From Bradyrhizobium sp. CB1717 (lineage in GTDB: Bacteria > Pseudomonadota > Alphaproteobacteria > Rhizobiales > Xanthobacteraceae): a stretch of 64,000 bases of DNA. A model generated the notes under the pieces. It saw only the letters and a program-made list of their open reading frames with translations. It searched no databases and was not told the DNA's origin. Location of the stretch: the NCBI RefSeq assembly GCF_029714325.1, contig NZ_CP121666.1, forward strand, positions 4,340,001-4,404,000. Direction: 5' to 3'. Position numbers and translations under genes: made by a program. This document shows positions 25,809-35,598 of the stretch, piece after piece. The stretch's first letter is position 1. Each line of letters starts with the position of its first letter.

Positions 25809-26669
25809 ATGAAGCGTGGAATTGCCGTTCTGGTTTCGGTCAGTGCCCTCTGCGGCATCGCCTATTTCACGGCGAGCAAGTGGGCGATCAAGCACGAGAC
25901 CATCACCTTCTACGACGGTTCGCGCGACAACCGTCCCGTGCCTGTCGACATCGCGGTGCGCCGCGACAAGGAAATGCAGGCCAATGCCGGCATGATCACG
26001 CTGCCGGTCGCGGTGATCAATCACGGCAATACCGTCAAGAACACCGAGTACGGCTTCCTCGCCAACATCTTCGCTGCGCGCGGCTACATGGTCGTGAGCC
26101 CGCAGCATGATCTGCCGACCGATCCTCCGATGGTGACCAAGCCCGGCGAGCTCTATGTCGGCAGGCTGCCGCAGATCCTGCGCGGCGTCGCCAACATCCA
26201 TCTCGCCATGCAGGAGATGAAGAAGGTTCAGCCCAACGCCGACTACGACAAGGTGACGATGGTCGGCCACTCCATGGGCGGCGACATCACCATGTACTTC
26301 GCCAAGCAATATCCCGACGAGGTCAAGAAGGTCGTCACGCTCGATAATCTGCGCGTGCCCTTCGTCACCGCCGGCAAGTTCAAGATCCTGTCGTTCCGCT
26401 CCACCGATCCGCAGTTCAAGGCCGATGCGGGCGTGATCCCGACGGACGAGGAATGCGAGAAGGCGGGCATCCAGGTCGTGAAGACCGAATTCCAGCACAA
26501 CGACATGCGCGACACTGGTCCGGATGCGGCCAAGAACTCGATCCAGGGCATGCTCGACAAGTTCCTGAGCGCGACGGACAGCGAGGTCGCGCCGGTCGAC
26601 ACGCAGTCGTCCCCGCCCAAGATCCTCGAGCCCGGTCCGGTCGCTCTGATGGCACCCGCCAAGAGCTGA
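25809..26669 (+). CDS. exported alpha/beta hydrolase family protein
   Basis: 286 residues. An uncleaved or cleaved N-terminal hydrophobic segment (residues 4-22 GIAVLVSVSALCGIAYFTA) sends it to the envelope. The fold is shown by VAVINHGNTVKN, YMVVSPQHD and the nucleophile elbow VGHSMGGDI (Ser serine hydrolase). A candidate acid is in VVTLDNLRVP and a candidate His in EFQHNDMRD. Substrate unknown. A strong terminator follows at 26700. Confidence 0.85.
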   Translation: MKRGIAVLVSVSALCGIAYFTASKWAIKHETITFYDGSRDNRPVPVDIAVRRDKEMQANAGMITLPVAVINHGNTVKNTEYGFLANIFAARGYMVVSPQHDLPTDPPMVTKPGELYVGRLPQILRGVANIHLAMQEMKKVQPNADYDKVTMVGHSMGGDITMYFAKQYPDEVKKVVTLDNLRVPFVTAGKFKILSFRSTDPQFKADAGVIPTDEECEKAGIQVVKTEFQHNDMRDTGPDAAKNSIQGMLDKFLSATDSEVAPVDTQSSPPKILEPGPVALMAPAKS

Positions 26670-26699
26670 CGCCTCACCGAAAGGCCGATACCGATCTTC

Positions 26700-26735
26700 A
26701 AAGCCCCCGCCGGCGTCCGCCCGCGGGGGCTTTGC
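26700..26735 (+). terminator. Rho-independent terminator
   Basis: AAAGCCCCCGC-loop-GCGGGGGCTTT hairpin 30 nt after the hydrolase stop. Confidence 0.8.
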
Positions 26736-26793
26736 ACATTGACCGGCTTGCCTGCGTTCACCACATTAGTCGCCCACGCTTGGTTGAGCAGCG

Positions 26794-27540
26794 ATGTCGG
26801 GCGAACCCATCAAGCCGCGCGGTGACGCCGTTTCGACGAAGGCCGGCGGCGCGGTGCCGCAGGCTAGCACGTCGACCTCGGAGGACATTGCTGCCTTCGT
26901 CGCGAAGGCGCGTGCCTTGTCGCCTCATGCGCCCGGTGCAAAGGGGCGGCTGATCTTCGCGCTGGATGCGACGATGAGCCGACAGCCGACCTGGGACATG
27001 GCCTGCGCGCTTCAGGCCGACATGTTTCGCGAAACCGCGGCGCTCGGCAGTCTCGACATCCGCCTGGTCTACTATCGCGGCTTCAACGAGTGCCGCGCCT
27101 CAGGGTGGATCTCCGACAGCGCCAAACTGGCGACGCTGATGAGCAAGATCGATTGCCGCGGCGGCGACACCCAGATCGGCAAGGTGTTGAGCGAGGCACG
27201 GCGCGAGGCAGTCGCATCCGGCGTGCGCGCCGTCGTCTTCGTCGGCGACGCCATGGAAGAGCAGATCGACGAGCTCTGCGCCAAGGCCGGCGAGCTCGGC
27301 ATGCTCAAGGTGCCCGTCTTCCTGTTTCAGGAAGGCCACGATGCCGTGGCCGAAAAGGCCTTTCGCGAGATTGCGCGCCTGACTGGCGGTGCCTGGTGCC
27401 GGTTCGATCCGGGCGCGGCGGCGCAACTGCGAGAGCTGTTGCGTGCGGCTGCCGCCTATGCCGCCGGCGGCCGCGAGGCGCTGCTGAAGCTGGCGACGAC
27501 CACGAACGGCGCGGCGATGTTGATCGGCCAGATGAAGTAG
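26794..27540 (+). CDS. von Willebrand factor A (VWA) domain protein
   Basis: 248 residues. After a flexible N-terminus, residues 48-230 form a VWA-like fold: GRLIFALDATMSRQPTWDMA (metal site DxTxS instead of DxSxS), LVYYRGFNECRASGW, GGDTQIGKVLSEARREA and AVVFVGDAMEE. Cytoplasmic, no signal or membrane segment. It is 65 nt upstream of the J-domain gene on the same strand, and may work with it in protein quality control or complex assembly; that link is inferred from adjacency only. Confidence 0.88.
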   Translation: MSGEPIKPRGDAVSTKAGGAVPQASTSTSEDIAAFVAKARALSPHAPGAKGRLIFALDATMSRQPTWDMACALQADMFRETAALGSLDIRLVYYRGFNECRASGWISDSAKLATLMSKIDCRGGDTQIGKVLSEARREAVASGVRAVVFVGDAMEEQIDELCAKAGELGMLKVPVFLFQEGHDAVAEKAFREIARLTGGAWCRFDPGAAAQLRELLRAAAAYAAGGREALLKLATTTNGAAMLIGQMK

Positions 27541-27605
27541 CGCTCAGGCTGGCCTTCGGCGGCGAACGCCATGCATTTTGGCGCAAGGCCGACTATATTC
27601 CGGCC

Positions 27606-28331
27606 ATGACCCTGATCGCCGGCGCCGTCGCCGTTATCACGCTTTATCTGTTGCTTCAGATGTTCCGTTCCGCCAATCCGGCGGTGCTGGCGCGCACCAT
27701 CAAGTTTGGCGGTGGTGTTGTGGCGCTGGCGGTCGCGGCCTTCACGGGCTTGCGGGGCGAGCTGGCGGTGGCAATTCCGCTTGGAATTTTCGGCGCCGGG
27801 CTGCTCGGCTGGACGCCATTGGCGAATGCCGGCTTCGGCAACATCGGCGGGCTGTTTGGCGGCGGCGCTGCGCCCGCGTCCGGGCAGGCCTCGCGGGTCC
27901 GCTCGCAATTCCTCGACATGCGGCTCGACCACGATTCCGGCCAGCTCGGCGGCCGGATCGTCGCCGGACCTCACGCCGGGCGCGATCTCGACGAGTTCGA
28001 TCTCGCTGGGCTCCTGGCGATGGTCCCGGCGTTCGACGCGGAGAGCGTCGCCTTACTCGAAAGCTATCTGGACCGCCGGTTTCCCGCTTGGCGTCAGAAC
28101 GCGCAGGGCGATGCGGCAGGGCGGCAGCGCCGCACGGCGGCGAGTGGCAAAATGACGGCGGAGGAAGCCTATCAGATCCTTGGCTTGCAGCCGGGAGCGG
28201 GGCGCGACGACATCAGCCGGGCCCACAAATCCCTGATGAAGAAACTCCATCCCGACCAGGGGGGCTCGACGTATCTCGCTGCCCGGGTAAACGAGGCCAA
28301 GGATACTCTGCTTCGCACGCATAACGGCTAA
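27606..28331 (+). CDS. membrane-anchored J-domain (DnaJ-like) protein
   Basis: 241 residues. The N-terminal half has two or three hydrophobic segments (LIAGAVAVITLYLLLQMF, FGGGVVALAVAAFTGL, AIPLGIFGAGLLGW). The C-terminal 60 residues are a J domain (MTAEEAYQILGLQPGAGRDD) with the HPD tripeptide in MKKLHPDQGG. This N-membrane/C-J layout is like Tim14/Pam18-type or DjlA-type co-chaperones that recruit Hsp70 to the membrane. Start ATG 27606 is set by the beginning of the hydrophobic stretch. Confidence 0.88.
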   Translation: MTLIAGAVAVITLYLLLQMFRSANPAVLARTIKFGGGVVALAVAAFTGLRGELAVAIPLGIFGAGLLGWTPLANAGFGNIGGLFGGGAAPASGQASRVRSQFLDMRLDHDSGQLGGRIVAGPHAGRDLDEFDLAGLLAMVPAFDAESVALLESYLDRRFPAWRQNAQGDAAGRQRRTAASGKMTAEEAYQILGLQPGAGRDDISRAHKSLMKKLHPDQGGSTYLAARVNEAKDTLLRTHNG

Positions 28332-28496
28332 CTCCGGCACTACGCTACAAACGCCCGTACCGCGTGAGCTCCGCTGCTCTGTCTGTCGTCGCCCCGATGC
28401 CCGCCATTGTCGGCGTGGTCGATCCCTTGAGTAAAAATTTAACCGTAAATTGTTGACGAGAGGTTGTCGCGGAACGGGCTCGGCGCATACCGAAAA

Positions 28497-28528
28497 CAAA
28501 AATGCCCGCGCAAGGCGCGGGCATTTTG
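28497..28528. terminator. bidirectional Rho-independent terminator
   Basis: AAAATGCCCGCGC-AAG-GCGCGGGCATTTT, 20 nt past the stop of the D,D-carboxypeptidase gene (complement strand). It is also able to stop transcripts from the J-domain gene. Confidence 0.85.
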
Positions 28529-28547
28529 ATCGGGGCGGTTCAGACGA

Positions 28548-30395
28548 TCAGTTGCGGACCGTGATGCAGGAGATGTCGGCGCGCTTCAGGGCGCGGCAGA
28601 CGGCTTCGGCCTGGTCGCGCTCGAGCCCGGCGAAACGGGCGCGGTAGAGCTTGCGATTATCCTTGGCGACGACAGGCTCGGTGAACGGATCGGCCTTGCT
28701 GAGCAGCCCGCGGGCCGAGCTGCGCGCGGCGTCGATGCGCTGCTGGGCTTCGTTCTCGCTCTCGAGCGCGCCGACCTGGACGATCCAGCCGCTGTGGACG
28801 GCCGGCTTGGTGGTGGCGCTCATCTGGATCGGCTGCGGCGCCGGATCGGCGGATGCAAGCTTCGGGGCGGCCGGGGTGGGCGCGGCGGCGGTTGTTGCCG
28901 GCAGCACGCCGAGGAGGCCATTACCGGTGCCGAAGCCGGCCGGCTGGCGCGGCAGCTCGGTGCGGGCGACGTCCGCCTTCGGCGCTTCCGTCTGGACCTG
29001 CGGTTCTGGCTTGTTGATCAGATCGGCGCGGGCGACGACGGCGCCGGAGGTTTCCGCGACGTCGGAGCGGGAGGCAATCGTGCTCGTGACCTGCGGTGCG
29101 ACCGGAGCCGGGGCGGCGGAGGCGACCTTGACGGCGCCGGCCTTGACCTGGACGGTCTTGACCCGGACCGGCTTCATCGGCTCGGACGAGCCGGGGATGA
29201 TCGAGAGCGGCTGGCTCGAGATCACGCCATTGGTGAGCGGGGCGGGCTCGATCTTGGATTCAGTCGGCCGGACCTCGGGCTTGCTAGCTTCCGGCTTGGG
29301 CGGGGCCGGCGGCACCGCGGCCGTCGCCGCGGCAAGCGTCGACAGGCGCGCAGCGAGACGCGACGGGGCGGCCTCGGGAGCAGGGGCCGCGGCCTGGACC
29401 TGCGGAGCAGGCCGGGCCGAGGGAGTATCCGAGGCGTCGGCAACGTCGGTGGAGGTGTCGGCGCCATTGCGCTCGGTGACGGCGGCAACGGTGTGCGTGG
29501 TCGCGCCCTTCTCGAGGTTTTCCGCGAGCAGGTTGCGCATGATGGCGTCGCGCGAGCCGCCGCTGCGGCCGCCCAGCACCACGCCGATCAAATGGCGGTT
29601 GCCGCGGCGCATCGAGGACACGAGGTTGAAGCCGGAGGCGCGGGTGTAGCCGGTCTTGATGCCGTCGACGCCTTCCACGCTGCCGAGCAGGTGATTGTGG
29701 TTGCGGATCGACTGGCCGCGCCAGTTGAACGTCGAGGTGGCGAAATAGCGATAGTAGCGCGGGAAGCGCTCCTGGATGGCCCGGCCGAGCGTGGCCTGGT
29801 CGCGCGCGGTCGTGACCTGCTCGTCGTTGGGAAGGCCGTTGGCATTGCGATAGACCGTCCGGGACATGCCGAGCGAGCGCGCCTTGCGCGTCATCATCTG
29901 GGCGAAGTCGTCTTCATCGCCGGCGATCGCTTCCGCGATGACCACGGCGGCGTCGTTGGCGGAGCGGGTGACGAGACCCTTGATCGCGTCCTCGACGCGG
30001 ATGGTCTGGCCGGCGCGCAGGTTCAGCTTGGTCGGATCCTGATCGGCGGCATGCTGGGACACCGGCATCTCGGTATCGAGCTTCATCTTGCCGGACTCGA
30101 GACGCTCGAACAGCAGGTAGAGCGTCATGATCTTGGTGAGCGAGGCAGGGTGGCGGATTCCGTCCGGGTTGTTCGACTGAAGCACCGCGCCGGAATTGCC
30201 GTCGACGATGATGGACGCGAATTTCGGGCTGGAGCTCTCGGATACGTCGCGCTGCACCCGGTGGTGCGCGTAGTGGCGCCGGTGGCGCCGCGCCTCGGCA
30301 GCATCGGTGGTGAAGATGACTGCGGTGGTGACCGTAAGAAGCCCGAAAACGCCAACCCGCGCCAAGCGCGAGGAAGACAAGTTTTTACGAAGCAT
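28548..30395 (-). CDS. D-alanyl-D-alanine carboxypeptidase with C-terminal SPOR domain
   Basis: 615-residue low-molecular-weight penicillin-binding protein (peptidase S11), which trims the terminal D-Ala of peptidoglycan side chains. Signal peptide to about residue 35. Catalytic motifs are SLTK at 85-88, SAN at 145-147 and KTG at 247-249. A long Ala/Pro-rich linker (300-530) leads to a SPOR domain (about 535-610: SGWIVQVGALESENEAQQRI), which binds denuded glycan at the division septum. The linker and SPOR domain make it about 200 residues longer than ordinary DacA. Likely periplasmic and septum-targeted. Confidence 0.93.
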   Translation of the reverse strand: MLRKNLSSSRLARVGVFGLLTVTTAVIFTTDAAEARRHRRHYAHHRVQRDVSESSSPKFASIIVDGNSGAVLQSNNPDGIRHPASLTKIMTLYLLFERLESGKMKLDTEMPVSQHAADQDPTKLNLRAGQTIRVEDAIKGLVTRSANDAAVVIAEAIAGDEDDFAQMMTRKARSLGMSRTVYRNANGLPNDEQVTTARDQATLGRAIQERFPRYYRYFATSTFNWRGQSIRNHNHLLGSVEGVDGIKTGYTRASGFNLVSSMRRGNRHLIGVVLGGRSGGSRDAIMRNLLAENLEKGATTHTVAAVTERNGADTSTDVADASDTPSARPAPQVQAAAPAPEAAPSRLAARLSTLAAATAAVPPAPPKPEASKPEVRPTESKIEPAPLTNGVISSQPLSIIPGSSEPMKPVRVKTVQVKAGAVKVASAAPAPVAPQVTSTIASRSDVAETSGAVVARADLINKPEPQVQTEAPKADVARTELPRQPAGFGTGNGLLGVLPATTAAAPTPAAPKLASADPAPQPIQMSATTKPAVHSGWIVQVGALESENEAQQRIDAARSSARGLLSKADPFTEPVVAKDNRKLYRARFAGLERDQAEAVCRALKRADISCITVRN

Positions 30396-30783
30396 GGAAC
30401 CCCGTCCCCGTTTCTGACTTGATCACCGGCCCGTGAGGCGAAATTGTGCCCATCGGACCCGGGATCATTACCTGCTCAGGCTGTCCCTCCGCGGGTGTTC
30501 GCTGCGGGGGACGTTGGGCCTGAGCCGCTGTTCTGGCTAAGGTGATGTTCTCAAACGGCTTTGGCCGATTGCAGAAGCTGAACACGTCCAGGGAATCAGG
30601 GTAGGGGCCCGCGGTTTCCAAAAGCTTAAGGAACCCTTGCGGGAAACCCCGGGAATCTCCGCGATTTGCATATAGTTTTTGTGCGGCGCACAAGATTCTT
30701 GACTTTATTGTGCGTTGCACTAATTATGGGCACAGTCAGGGAGCCGGGGCTTCCCGACGAGAGCCAGGGAAAAGGATTCCGAA
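30396..30783. other. divergent intergenic region, dac / phasin
   Basis: 388 bp without a convincing gene. It contains the phasin promoter (30679-30726) and must contain the promoter of the carboxypeptidase gene, which I cannot place. Confidence 0.6.
30679..30726 (+). promoter_or_regulatory. phasin promoter with two TGC-N3-GCA palindromes (candidate PhaR operators)
   Basis: A sigma-70-like promoter TTGACT (30699-30704), 16-bp spacer, TAATTA (30721-30726), lies about 58 bp before the phasin ATG. TTGTGCGGCGCACAA (30679-30693) sits upstream of the -35. A related TTGTGCGTTGCACTA (30708-30722) fills the spacer and overlaps the -10. Centres are 29 bp apart. PhaR repressors of polyhydroxybutyrate metabolism are known to bind TGC-rich inverted sites before phasin genes, so the assignment is plausible but inferred. 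Confidence 0.6.
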
Positions 30784-31122
30784 ATGTTCAAGGTTGAAGA
30801 CTTTCAGAACTACGGGAAAGAGCACTTCGAGCAGTGCGTTGCCTCCGCGACCTCGGTGCAGCACGGCCTCCAGGCGATCGCCAGCGCCTATGGCGACTAC
30901 ACCAAGAAGTCGTTTGAAGACACCAAGTCCTTCGTCGAGAAGCTTTCCGGCGTGAAGTCGCTGGACAAGGCCATGGAAGCCCAGACCGACTTCGCCCGTT
31001 CCGCCTACGAGACCTTCGTCGCGGAATCGCAGAAGATCGCCGGCCTTTACAACGACCTCGCCAAGCAGGCGTTCAAGCCGGTCGAGACCATCGTGTCGAA
31101 GTTCACCCCGGCCGCCAACTAA
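30784..31122 (+). CDS. phasin family protein
   Basis: 112-residue amphipathic helical protein of the phasin family (KVEDFQNYGKEHFEQCVASA, SVQHGLQAIASAYGDYTKKS, KQAFKPVETIVSKFTPAAN). Phasins coat polyhydroxybutyrate granules and control their number and size. AAAGGATT is positioned before ATG 30784, and a strong terminator follows 24 nt after the stop, so it is a single-gene unit with its own regulated promoter. Confidence 0.93.
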   Translation: MFKVEDFQNYGKEHFEQCVASATSVQHGLQAIASAYGDYTKKSFEDTKSFVEKLSGVKSLDKAMEAQTDFARSAYETFVAESQKIAGLYNDLAKQAFKPVETIVSKFTPAAN

Positions 31123-31145
31123 GCTTTCCCGGATATCCTGAAAGC

Positions 31146-31173
31146 AAAAGCCCGGCTGAATAGCCGGGCTTTT
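31146..31173 (+). terminator. Rho-independent terminator after phasin gene
   Basis: AAAAGCCCGGCT-GAAT-AGCCGGGCTTTT, a perfect 12-bp stem. Confidence 0.9.
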
Positions 31174-31868
31174 CGTTTGTCGCGACAGGTTCGTCTCGGC
31201 GCACCACGCGCCGCTTGGACGGCCGGCTCGTTCGATCTTCCTGAATGTGCGCGGACGGTCGGGTTCGCCGAATTGCTCGGGGCGAGCTTGCTGGAGCTGC
31301 TCGCGCAAGATTGCGATGCGCTGGCGATGGGTTCGCTGCCGGTTGTTCACCCGCACGAAGATCACGATGCTCACGGGTCCCGGCATTTCGCACCGCTTCT
31401 TCCTTGCCCGATTTTGCGCCAGGCGATTCAGGCGGCAGCTCGACTTAACCGTAGAAGTCCGGAGACGATCCCGCGCGAAACCGTCACAGCTCAGTTGGCC
31501 GGCGGGTTCCTGATCAACATGTTCTAACCAGGCGGCGCGGAAATTTTTGTCAAATCGGTCCGGATTGACTAACCTCGGTCAGGATCGTCCGGATCGGGAA
31601 TCGGGACCGTCGCGGCCGCATCGGCCGGACCTTTGCACGCTTGCGGCGAGCCGGGGGCGGGCCCATATTGTTGACGACCGATACGGCTTGGACCGGACCG
31701 GTTGGAAGCGGCGATCCAACGAGGCGGTGCGCCTGTGTGAAGCTCCGAAGGCCGGGGCTCCGCGGCAGACCGTCATACGCTTCCGTGGGGACCTTGAACG
31801 CCTGAGCCATGCCGCAACTGTTGTCCAGACTCGACCTGTCCGCGGCCATCGCCGCTCCCGCTCCCCGG
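31174..31868. other. about 700 bp with no convincing gene
   Basis: Between the phasin terminator and clpS. Several open frames of 65-130 codons exist on both strands, but they are Arg/Ser/Pro-rich, overlap one another and lack ribosome sites. Part must be the clpS leader and promoter. Confidence 0.5.
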
Positions 31869-32201
31869 ATGAGCAATGACGAGAACCGTTCCGGCAGTCC
31901 GACGGGTCCGAACACCTCTGTCATCACCAAGGTCAAGCCGAAGACCAAGCGACCGAACCTCTACCGCGTATTGATCCTGAACGACGACTACACGCCGATG
32001 GAATTCGTCGTCCATGTGCTGGAGAAGTTCTTCCAGAAGGACATCGAGGCGGCGACCAAGATCATGCTGCACGTTCACCATCACGGTATCGGGGAGTGCG
32101 GCGTGTTCACCTACGAGATCGCCGAGACCAAGGTGACGCAGGTGATGGACTTCGCCCGCAAGCACCAGCATCCGCTGCAATGCGTGATGGAAAAGAAGTA
32201 G
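31869..32201 (+). CDS. clpS: ATP-dependent Clp protease adaptor ClpS
   Basis: 110 residues from the preferred ATG. ClpS brings N-degron substrates to ClpAP. The core [20 protein letters not shown] carries the ClpA contact and the substrate pocket residues, followed by [20 protein letters not shown] and [18 protein letters not shown]. The N-terminal 25 residues ([16 protein letters not shown]) are flexible, as in the family, and thread into ClpA. ATG 31809 in the same frame would add 20 residues. clpA follows about 295 bp downstream, the normal pairing. Confidence 0.95.
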   Translation: MSNDENRSGSPTGPNTSVITKVKPKTKRPNLYRVLILNDDYTPMEFVVHVLEKFFQKDIEAATKIMLHVHHHGIGECGVFTYEIAETKVTQVMDFARKHQHPLQCVMEKK

Positions 32202-32496
32202 GGTAGGTTACCTTACGGCGCGTCTTGAGGGCGGCTCTCGTGTCTGTCGCAAGGTGATTGTCGCGTGATGCCTGCGCGCGATGTCTGCTGCAGCCGGCAG
32301 GATTTGAGGAATTCTGCACCGGCGCCGACCCTGCCCAAATCGGAACGGGTTTTGCATTGAAAATAGCCCAGGTGGCTAGCTGCCGAGTCGCGGAACCGGT
32401 CTTTCGCCGCGATCTTGTATAACTATATGTGACAAAGGTTGTTGTTGCCTGACCGGGCGATGGCGATCATGATGGTGGGGGCCATAGAGGACGCGA

Positions 32497-34908
32497 ATGC
32501 CGACTTTTTCCCAAAGCCTTGAACAATCCCTGCATCGTGCGCTGGCGATCGCAAACGAGCGTCATCACCAATACGCGACGCTCGAGCATCTCCTGCTCTC
32601 CCTGATCGATGACTCCGATGCGGCCGCCGTCATGCGCGCCTGCAGCGTCGATCTCGACAAGCTCCGCACGAGCCTCGTCAATTATCTTGAGACCGAATTC
32701 GAGAACCTGGTGACGGATGGCGCCGACGATGCCAAGCCGACCGCCGGTTTCCAGCGCGTGATCCAGCGCGCGGTGATCCATGTGCAGTCGTCGGGTCGCG
32801 AAGAGGTGACCGGCGCCAACGTGCTGATCGCGATCTTCGCCGAACGCGAGAGTCATGCCGCTTACTTCCTGCAAGAGCAGGACATGACGCGCTACGATGC
32901 GGTCAACTACATCAGCCACGGCATCGCCAAGCGGCCGGGCGTCTCCGAGGCGCGCCCCGTGCGCGGCGTCGACGAGGAAACCGAGACCAAGGGCACCGAG
33001 GACGCCAAGAAGAAGGGCGAGGCGCTCGAGACCTATTGCGTCAACCTCAACAAGAAGGCGCGCGACGGCAAGATCGACCCGGTGATCGGACGCAATTCCG
33101 AGATCAATCGCGCGATCCAGGTGCTGTGCCGCCGGCAGAAGAACAATCCGTTGTTCGTCGGCGAAGCCGGCGTCGGCAAGACCGCGATCGCCGAAGGCCT
33201 CGCCAAGCGCATCGTCGACAGCGAGGTGCCGGAAGTTCTGGCGGCTGCGACCGTGTTCTCGCTGGACATGGGCACGCTGCTCGCCGGCACGCGCTATCGC
33301 GGCGATTTCGAAGAGCGTCTGAAGCAGGTGCTCAAGGAGCTCGAAGCGCATCCCAACGCGATCCTGTTCATCGACGAGATCCACACCGTGATCGGTGCGG
33401 GCGCGACGTCGGGCGGCGCAATGGATGCGTCGAACCTTCTCAAGCCGGCGCTTGCCTCGGGCACGATCCGCTGCATGGGTTCGACCACCTACAAGGAATA
33501 TCGCCAACACTTCGAGAAGGACCGCGCGCTGGTGCGGCGCTTCCAGAAGATCGACATCAACGAGCCGACGGTTGAGGACGCCATCGCGATCCTCAAGGGC
33601 CTCAAGCCGTACTTCGAGGACTACCACCGGCTGAAGTACACCAATGAGGCGATCGAGGCCGCGGTGCAGCTCTCCTCGCGCTACATTCACGACCGCAAGC
33701 TGCCCGACAAGGCGATCGACGTGATCGACGAGTCCGGTGCGGCGCAGATGCTGGTCGCCGAGAACAAGCGCAAGAAGACCATCGGCATCAAGGAGATCGA
33801 GACCACGATCGCCTCGATGGCGCGGATCCCGCCGAAGAGCGTGTCGAAGGACGATGCCGAGGTGCTCAAGCATCTCGAGCAGACCCTGAAGCGCACCGTG
33901 TTCGGCCAGGACAAGGCGATCGAGTCGCTCGCCGCTTCGATCAAGCTCGCACGCGCGGGCCTGCGCGAGCCGGAGAAGCCGATCGGCTGCTACCTGTTCT
34001 CGGGTCCGACCGGCGTCGGCAAGACGGAAGTGGCAAAACAGCTCGCGGCGTCGCTCGGCGTCGAGCTGCTGCGCTTCGACATGTCCGAGTACATGGAGCG
34101 GCACACCGTGTCGCGCCTGATCGGCGCACCTCCCGGCTATGTCGGCTTCGATCAGGGCGGCCTGCTGACCGACGGCGTCGACCAGCATCCGCATTGCGTG
34201 GTGCTGCTCGACGAGATCGAGAAGGCGCATCCCGACCTCTACAACGTGCTGCTCCAGATCATGGATCACGGCCGGCTTACCGACCACAACGGCAAGCAGG
34301 TCAACTTCCGCAACGTGATCCTGATCATGACCACGAACGCGGGCGCTTCGGATCTCGCCAAGCAGGCGTTCGGCTTCACGCGCTCGAAGCGGGAAGGCGA
34401 CGACCACGAAGCGATCAACCGGCAGTTCGCGCCGGAATTCCGCAACCGTCTCGATGCCATCGTCTCGTTCGGCCATCTCAGCGTCGAGGTGATCGGCACC
34501 GTCGTCGAGAAGTTCGTGCTTCAGCTCGAGGCGCAGCTCGGCGACCGCGATGTCACCATCGAGCTGTCCGAGCCCGCCAAGGCCTGGCTGGTGCAGCATG
34601 GTTACGACGAGCAGATGGGCGCACGTCCCATGGCCCGCGTGATCCAGGAGCACATCAAGAAGCCGCTGGCCGACGAGGTCCTGTTCGGCAAGCTGAAAGG
34701 TGGCGGCCACGTCCGCGTCGTTCTCGTCAAGGACGAGGCCGACGAGACCAAGGACAAGATCGGTTTCGAGTTCGTCGAAGGTCCGGTCACGCCGAAGCAG
34801 GAGAAGCTGCCCGGCACCCGCAAGCGCCCGCCGGGCAAGTCCAACAAGCCGGGCGGCCCCGGCGGCTCGAAGGGGCCGACCTCCAAGGGCCCGCTGGTCA
34901 AGGCTTGA
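32497..34908 (+). CDS. clpA: ATP-dependent Clp protease ATP-binding subunit ClpA
   Basis: 803-residue AAA+ unfoldase that feeds substrates to ClpP. Order: N domain (1-145, [20 protein letters not shown]), first AAA module with Walker A GEAGVGKT and [16 protein letters not shown], second module with [15 protein letters not shown] and [20 protein letters not shown], then a basic Pro/Gly/Lys-rich tail ([20 protein letters not shown]). The ClpP-binding loop is near [20 protein letters not shown] precedes ATG 32497. The tail is longer than in E. coli ClpA. Confidence 0.97.
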   Translation: MPTFSQSLEQSLHRALAIANERHHQYATLEHLLLSLIDDSDAAAVMRACSVDLDKLRTSLVNYLETEFENLVTDGADDAKPTAGFQRVIQRAVIHVQSSGREEVTGANVLIAIFAERESHAAYFLQEQDMTRYDAVNYISHGIAKRPGVSEARPVRGVDEETETKGTEDAKKKGEALETYCVNLNKKARDGKIDPVIGRNSEINRAIQVLCRRQKNNPLFVGEAGVGKTAIAEGLAKRIVDSEVPEVLAAATVFSLDMGTLLAGTRYRGDFEERLKQVLKELEAHPNAILFIDEIHTVIGAGATSGGAMDASNLLKPALASGTIRCMGSTTYKEYRQHFEKDRALVRRFQKIDINEPTVEDAIAILKGLKPYFEDYHRLKYTNEAIEAAVQLSSRYIHDRKLPDKAIDVIDESGAAQMLVAENKRKKTIGIKEIETTIASMARIPPKSVSKDDAEVLKHLEQTLKRTVFGQDKAIESLAASIKLARAGLREPEKPIGCYLFSGPTGVGKTEVAKQLAASLGVELLRFDMSEYMERHTVSRLIGAPPGYVGFDQGGLLTDGVDQHPHCVVLLDEIEKAHPDLYNVLLQIMDHGRLTDHNGKQVNFRNVILIMTTNAGASDLAKQAFGFTRSKREGDDHEAINRQFAPEFRNRLDAIVSFGHLSVEVIGTVVEKFVLQLEAQLGDRDVTIELSEPAKAWLVQHGYDEQMGARPMARVIQEHIKKPLADEVLFGKLKGGGHVRVVLVKDEADETKDKIGFEFVEGPVTPKQEKLPGTRKRPPGKSNKPGGPGGSKGPTSKGPLVKA

Positions 34909-34927
34909 TCGGCATGTGATGAAATCG

Positions 34928-34956
34928 AAAAGGCCGGCTGCAAAGCCGGCCTTTTT
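34928..34956 (+). terminator. Rho-independent terminator after clpA
   Basis: AAAAGGCCGGCT-GCAA-AGCCGGCCTTTTT, 20 nt after the clpA stop and facing the convergent lipoprotein gene. Confidence 0.9.
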
Positions 34957-34970
34957 GTTTGCGTGATAGT

Positions 34971-35429
34971 CTAGGTGCCGGTGTCTGGCGGAGGCGCCGG
35001 CGGCCGCGGCTTCTTCGGCGCCGGCGGTCGCGCGCTGCGGGCAGGGGCCGCCGGCTGCATCGTCACGATGACCGGATTGGGCTTGTGATCGGTCGCAGCC
35101 CCGGTTGCAGCATCGACGCCCATGCCGACGACACCGCCCAGCAGGAGATTGCCGGCAAAGCCCGCCGCGCCGCCGGTCTGGATGTCCCGGCTGAGCGCCA
35201 CGACCTGCGGCTCGTAGCCTTCCTTCTGGAAGGTGATCGAGATGTCGGCGTTTCGCTTGACGACCACGGAGCAGGGCGTCGTGCAGGTGGTCGGAACCTC
35301 CATTCCGCTGACCACGGCTTCCACGCCTGAAGGTGTCGATGAGATGCTGATATTTTCCGTCGTGCCGCGCGTGACGGACGCGCAGCCGCCCAGCATGACG
35401 CTGAGCGCCACAATTCCAAATGAACGCAT
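34971..35429 (-). CDS. lipoprotein with PEGA-like domain
   Basis: 152 residues. A lipobox-type signal peptide (MRSFGIVALSVMLGGCAS) predicts lipidation at Cys16. The mature part has ENISISSTPSGVEAVVSGME and ADISITFQKEGYEPQVVAL, the repeated beta pattern of PEGA domains. A glycine-rich hydrophobic stretch (AGFAGNLLLGGVVGMGVDAA) and a Pro-rich end follow. Probably an envelope surface lipoprotein. AAGGGGCA lies upstream of ATG 35429. Confidence 0.85.
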   Translation of the reverse strand: MRSFGIVALSVMLGGCASVTRGTTENISISSTPSGVEAVVSGMEVPTTCTTPCSVVVKRNADISITFQKEGYEPQVVALSRDIQTGGAAGFAGNLLLGGVVGMGVDAATGAATDHKPNPVIVTMQPAAPARSARPPAPKKPRPPAPPPDTGT

Positions 35430-35598
35430 GAAATGCCCCTTATTCCCCGCCGCAATGAAGCGCAACCAGGGCGCGAGGGCAATAGGTCATTGCTCCGGAT
35501 AGTTAAGCCACGCAGGGGTTGTGCACGAGTACATCTGACGCCTTGCGGGTTTCTCTCAATCCCCCGGAGGCGGGCTTGATGCAGCTCAAGGGCGCTCG

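Noticed and set aside
28794..30422. 542-codon frame on + strand over the D,D-carboxypeptidase
   Set aside because: Gly/Arg/Asp-rich antisense frame without motifs; the complement-strand gene is certain.
30385..30720. 111-codon frame on - strand upstream of dac
   Set aside because: Overlaps the phasin promoter and dac start, no ribosome site, no domain.
31103..31393. 96-codon frame on - strand after the phasin gene
   Set aside because: Runs through the phasin terminator and is Arg/Ser-rich; not supported.
31488..31540. AGCTCAGTTGG, a tRNA D-arm-like sequence
   Set aside because: No matching acceptor stem, anticodon arm or T-loop around it.
32467..34710. 747-codon frame on - strand across clpA
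   Set aside because: Shadow of clpA; clpA has full AAA+ motifs and a ribosome site.
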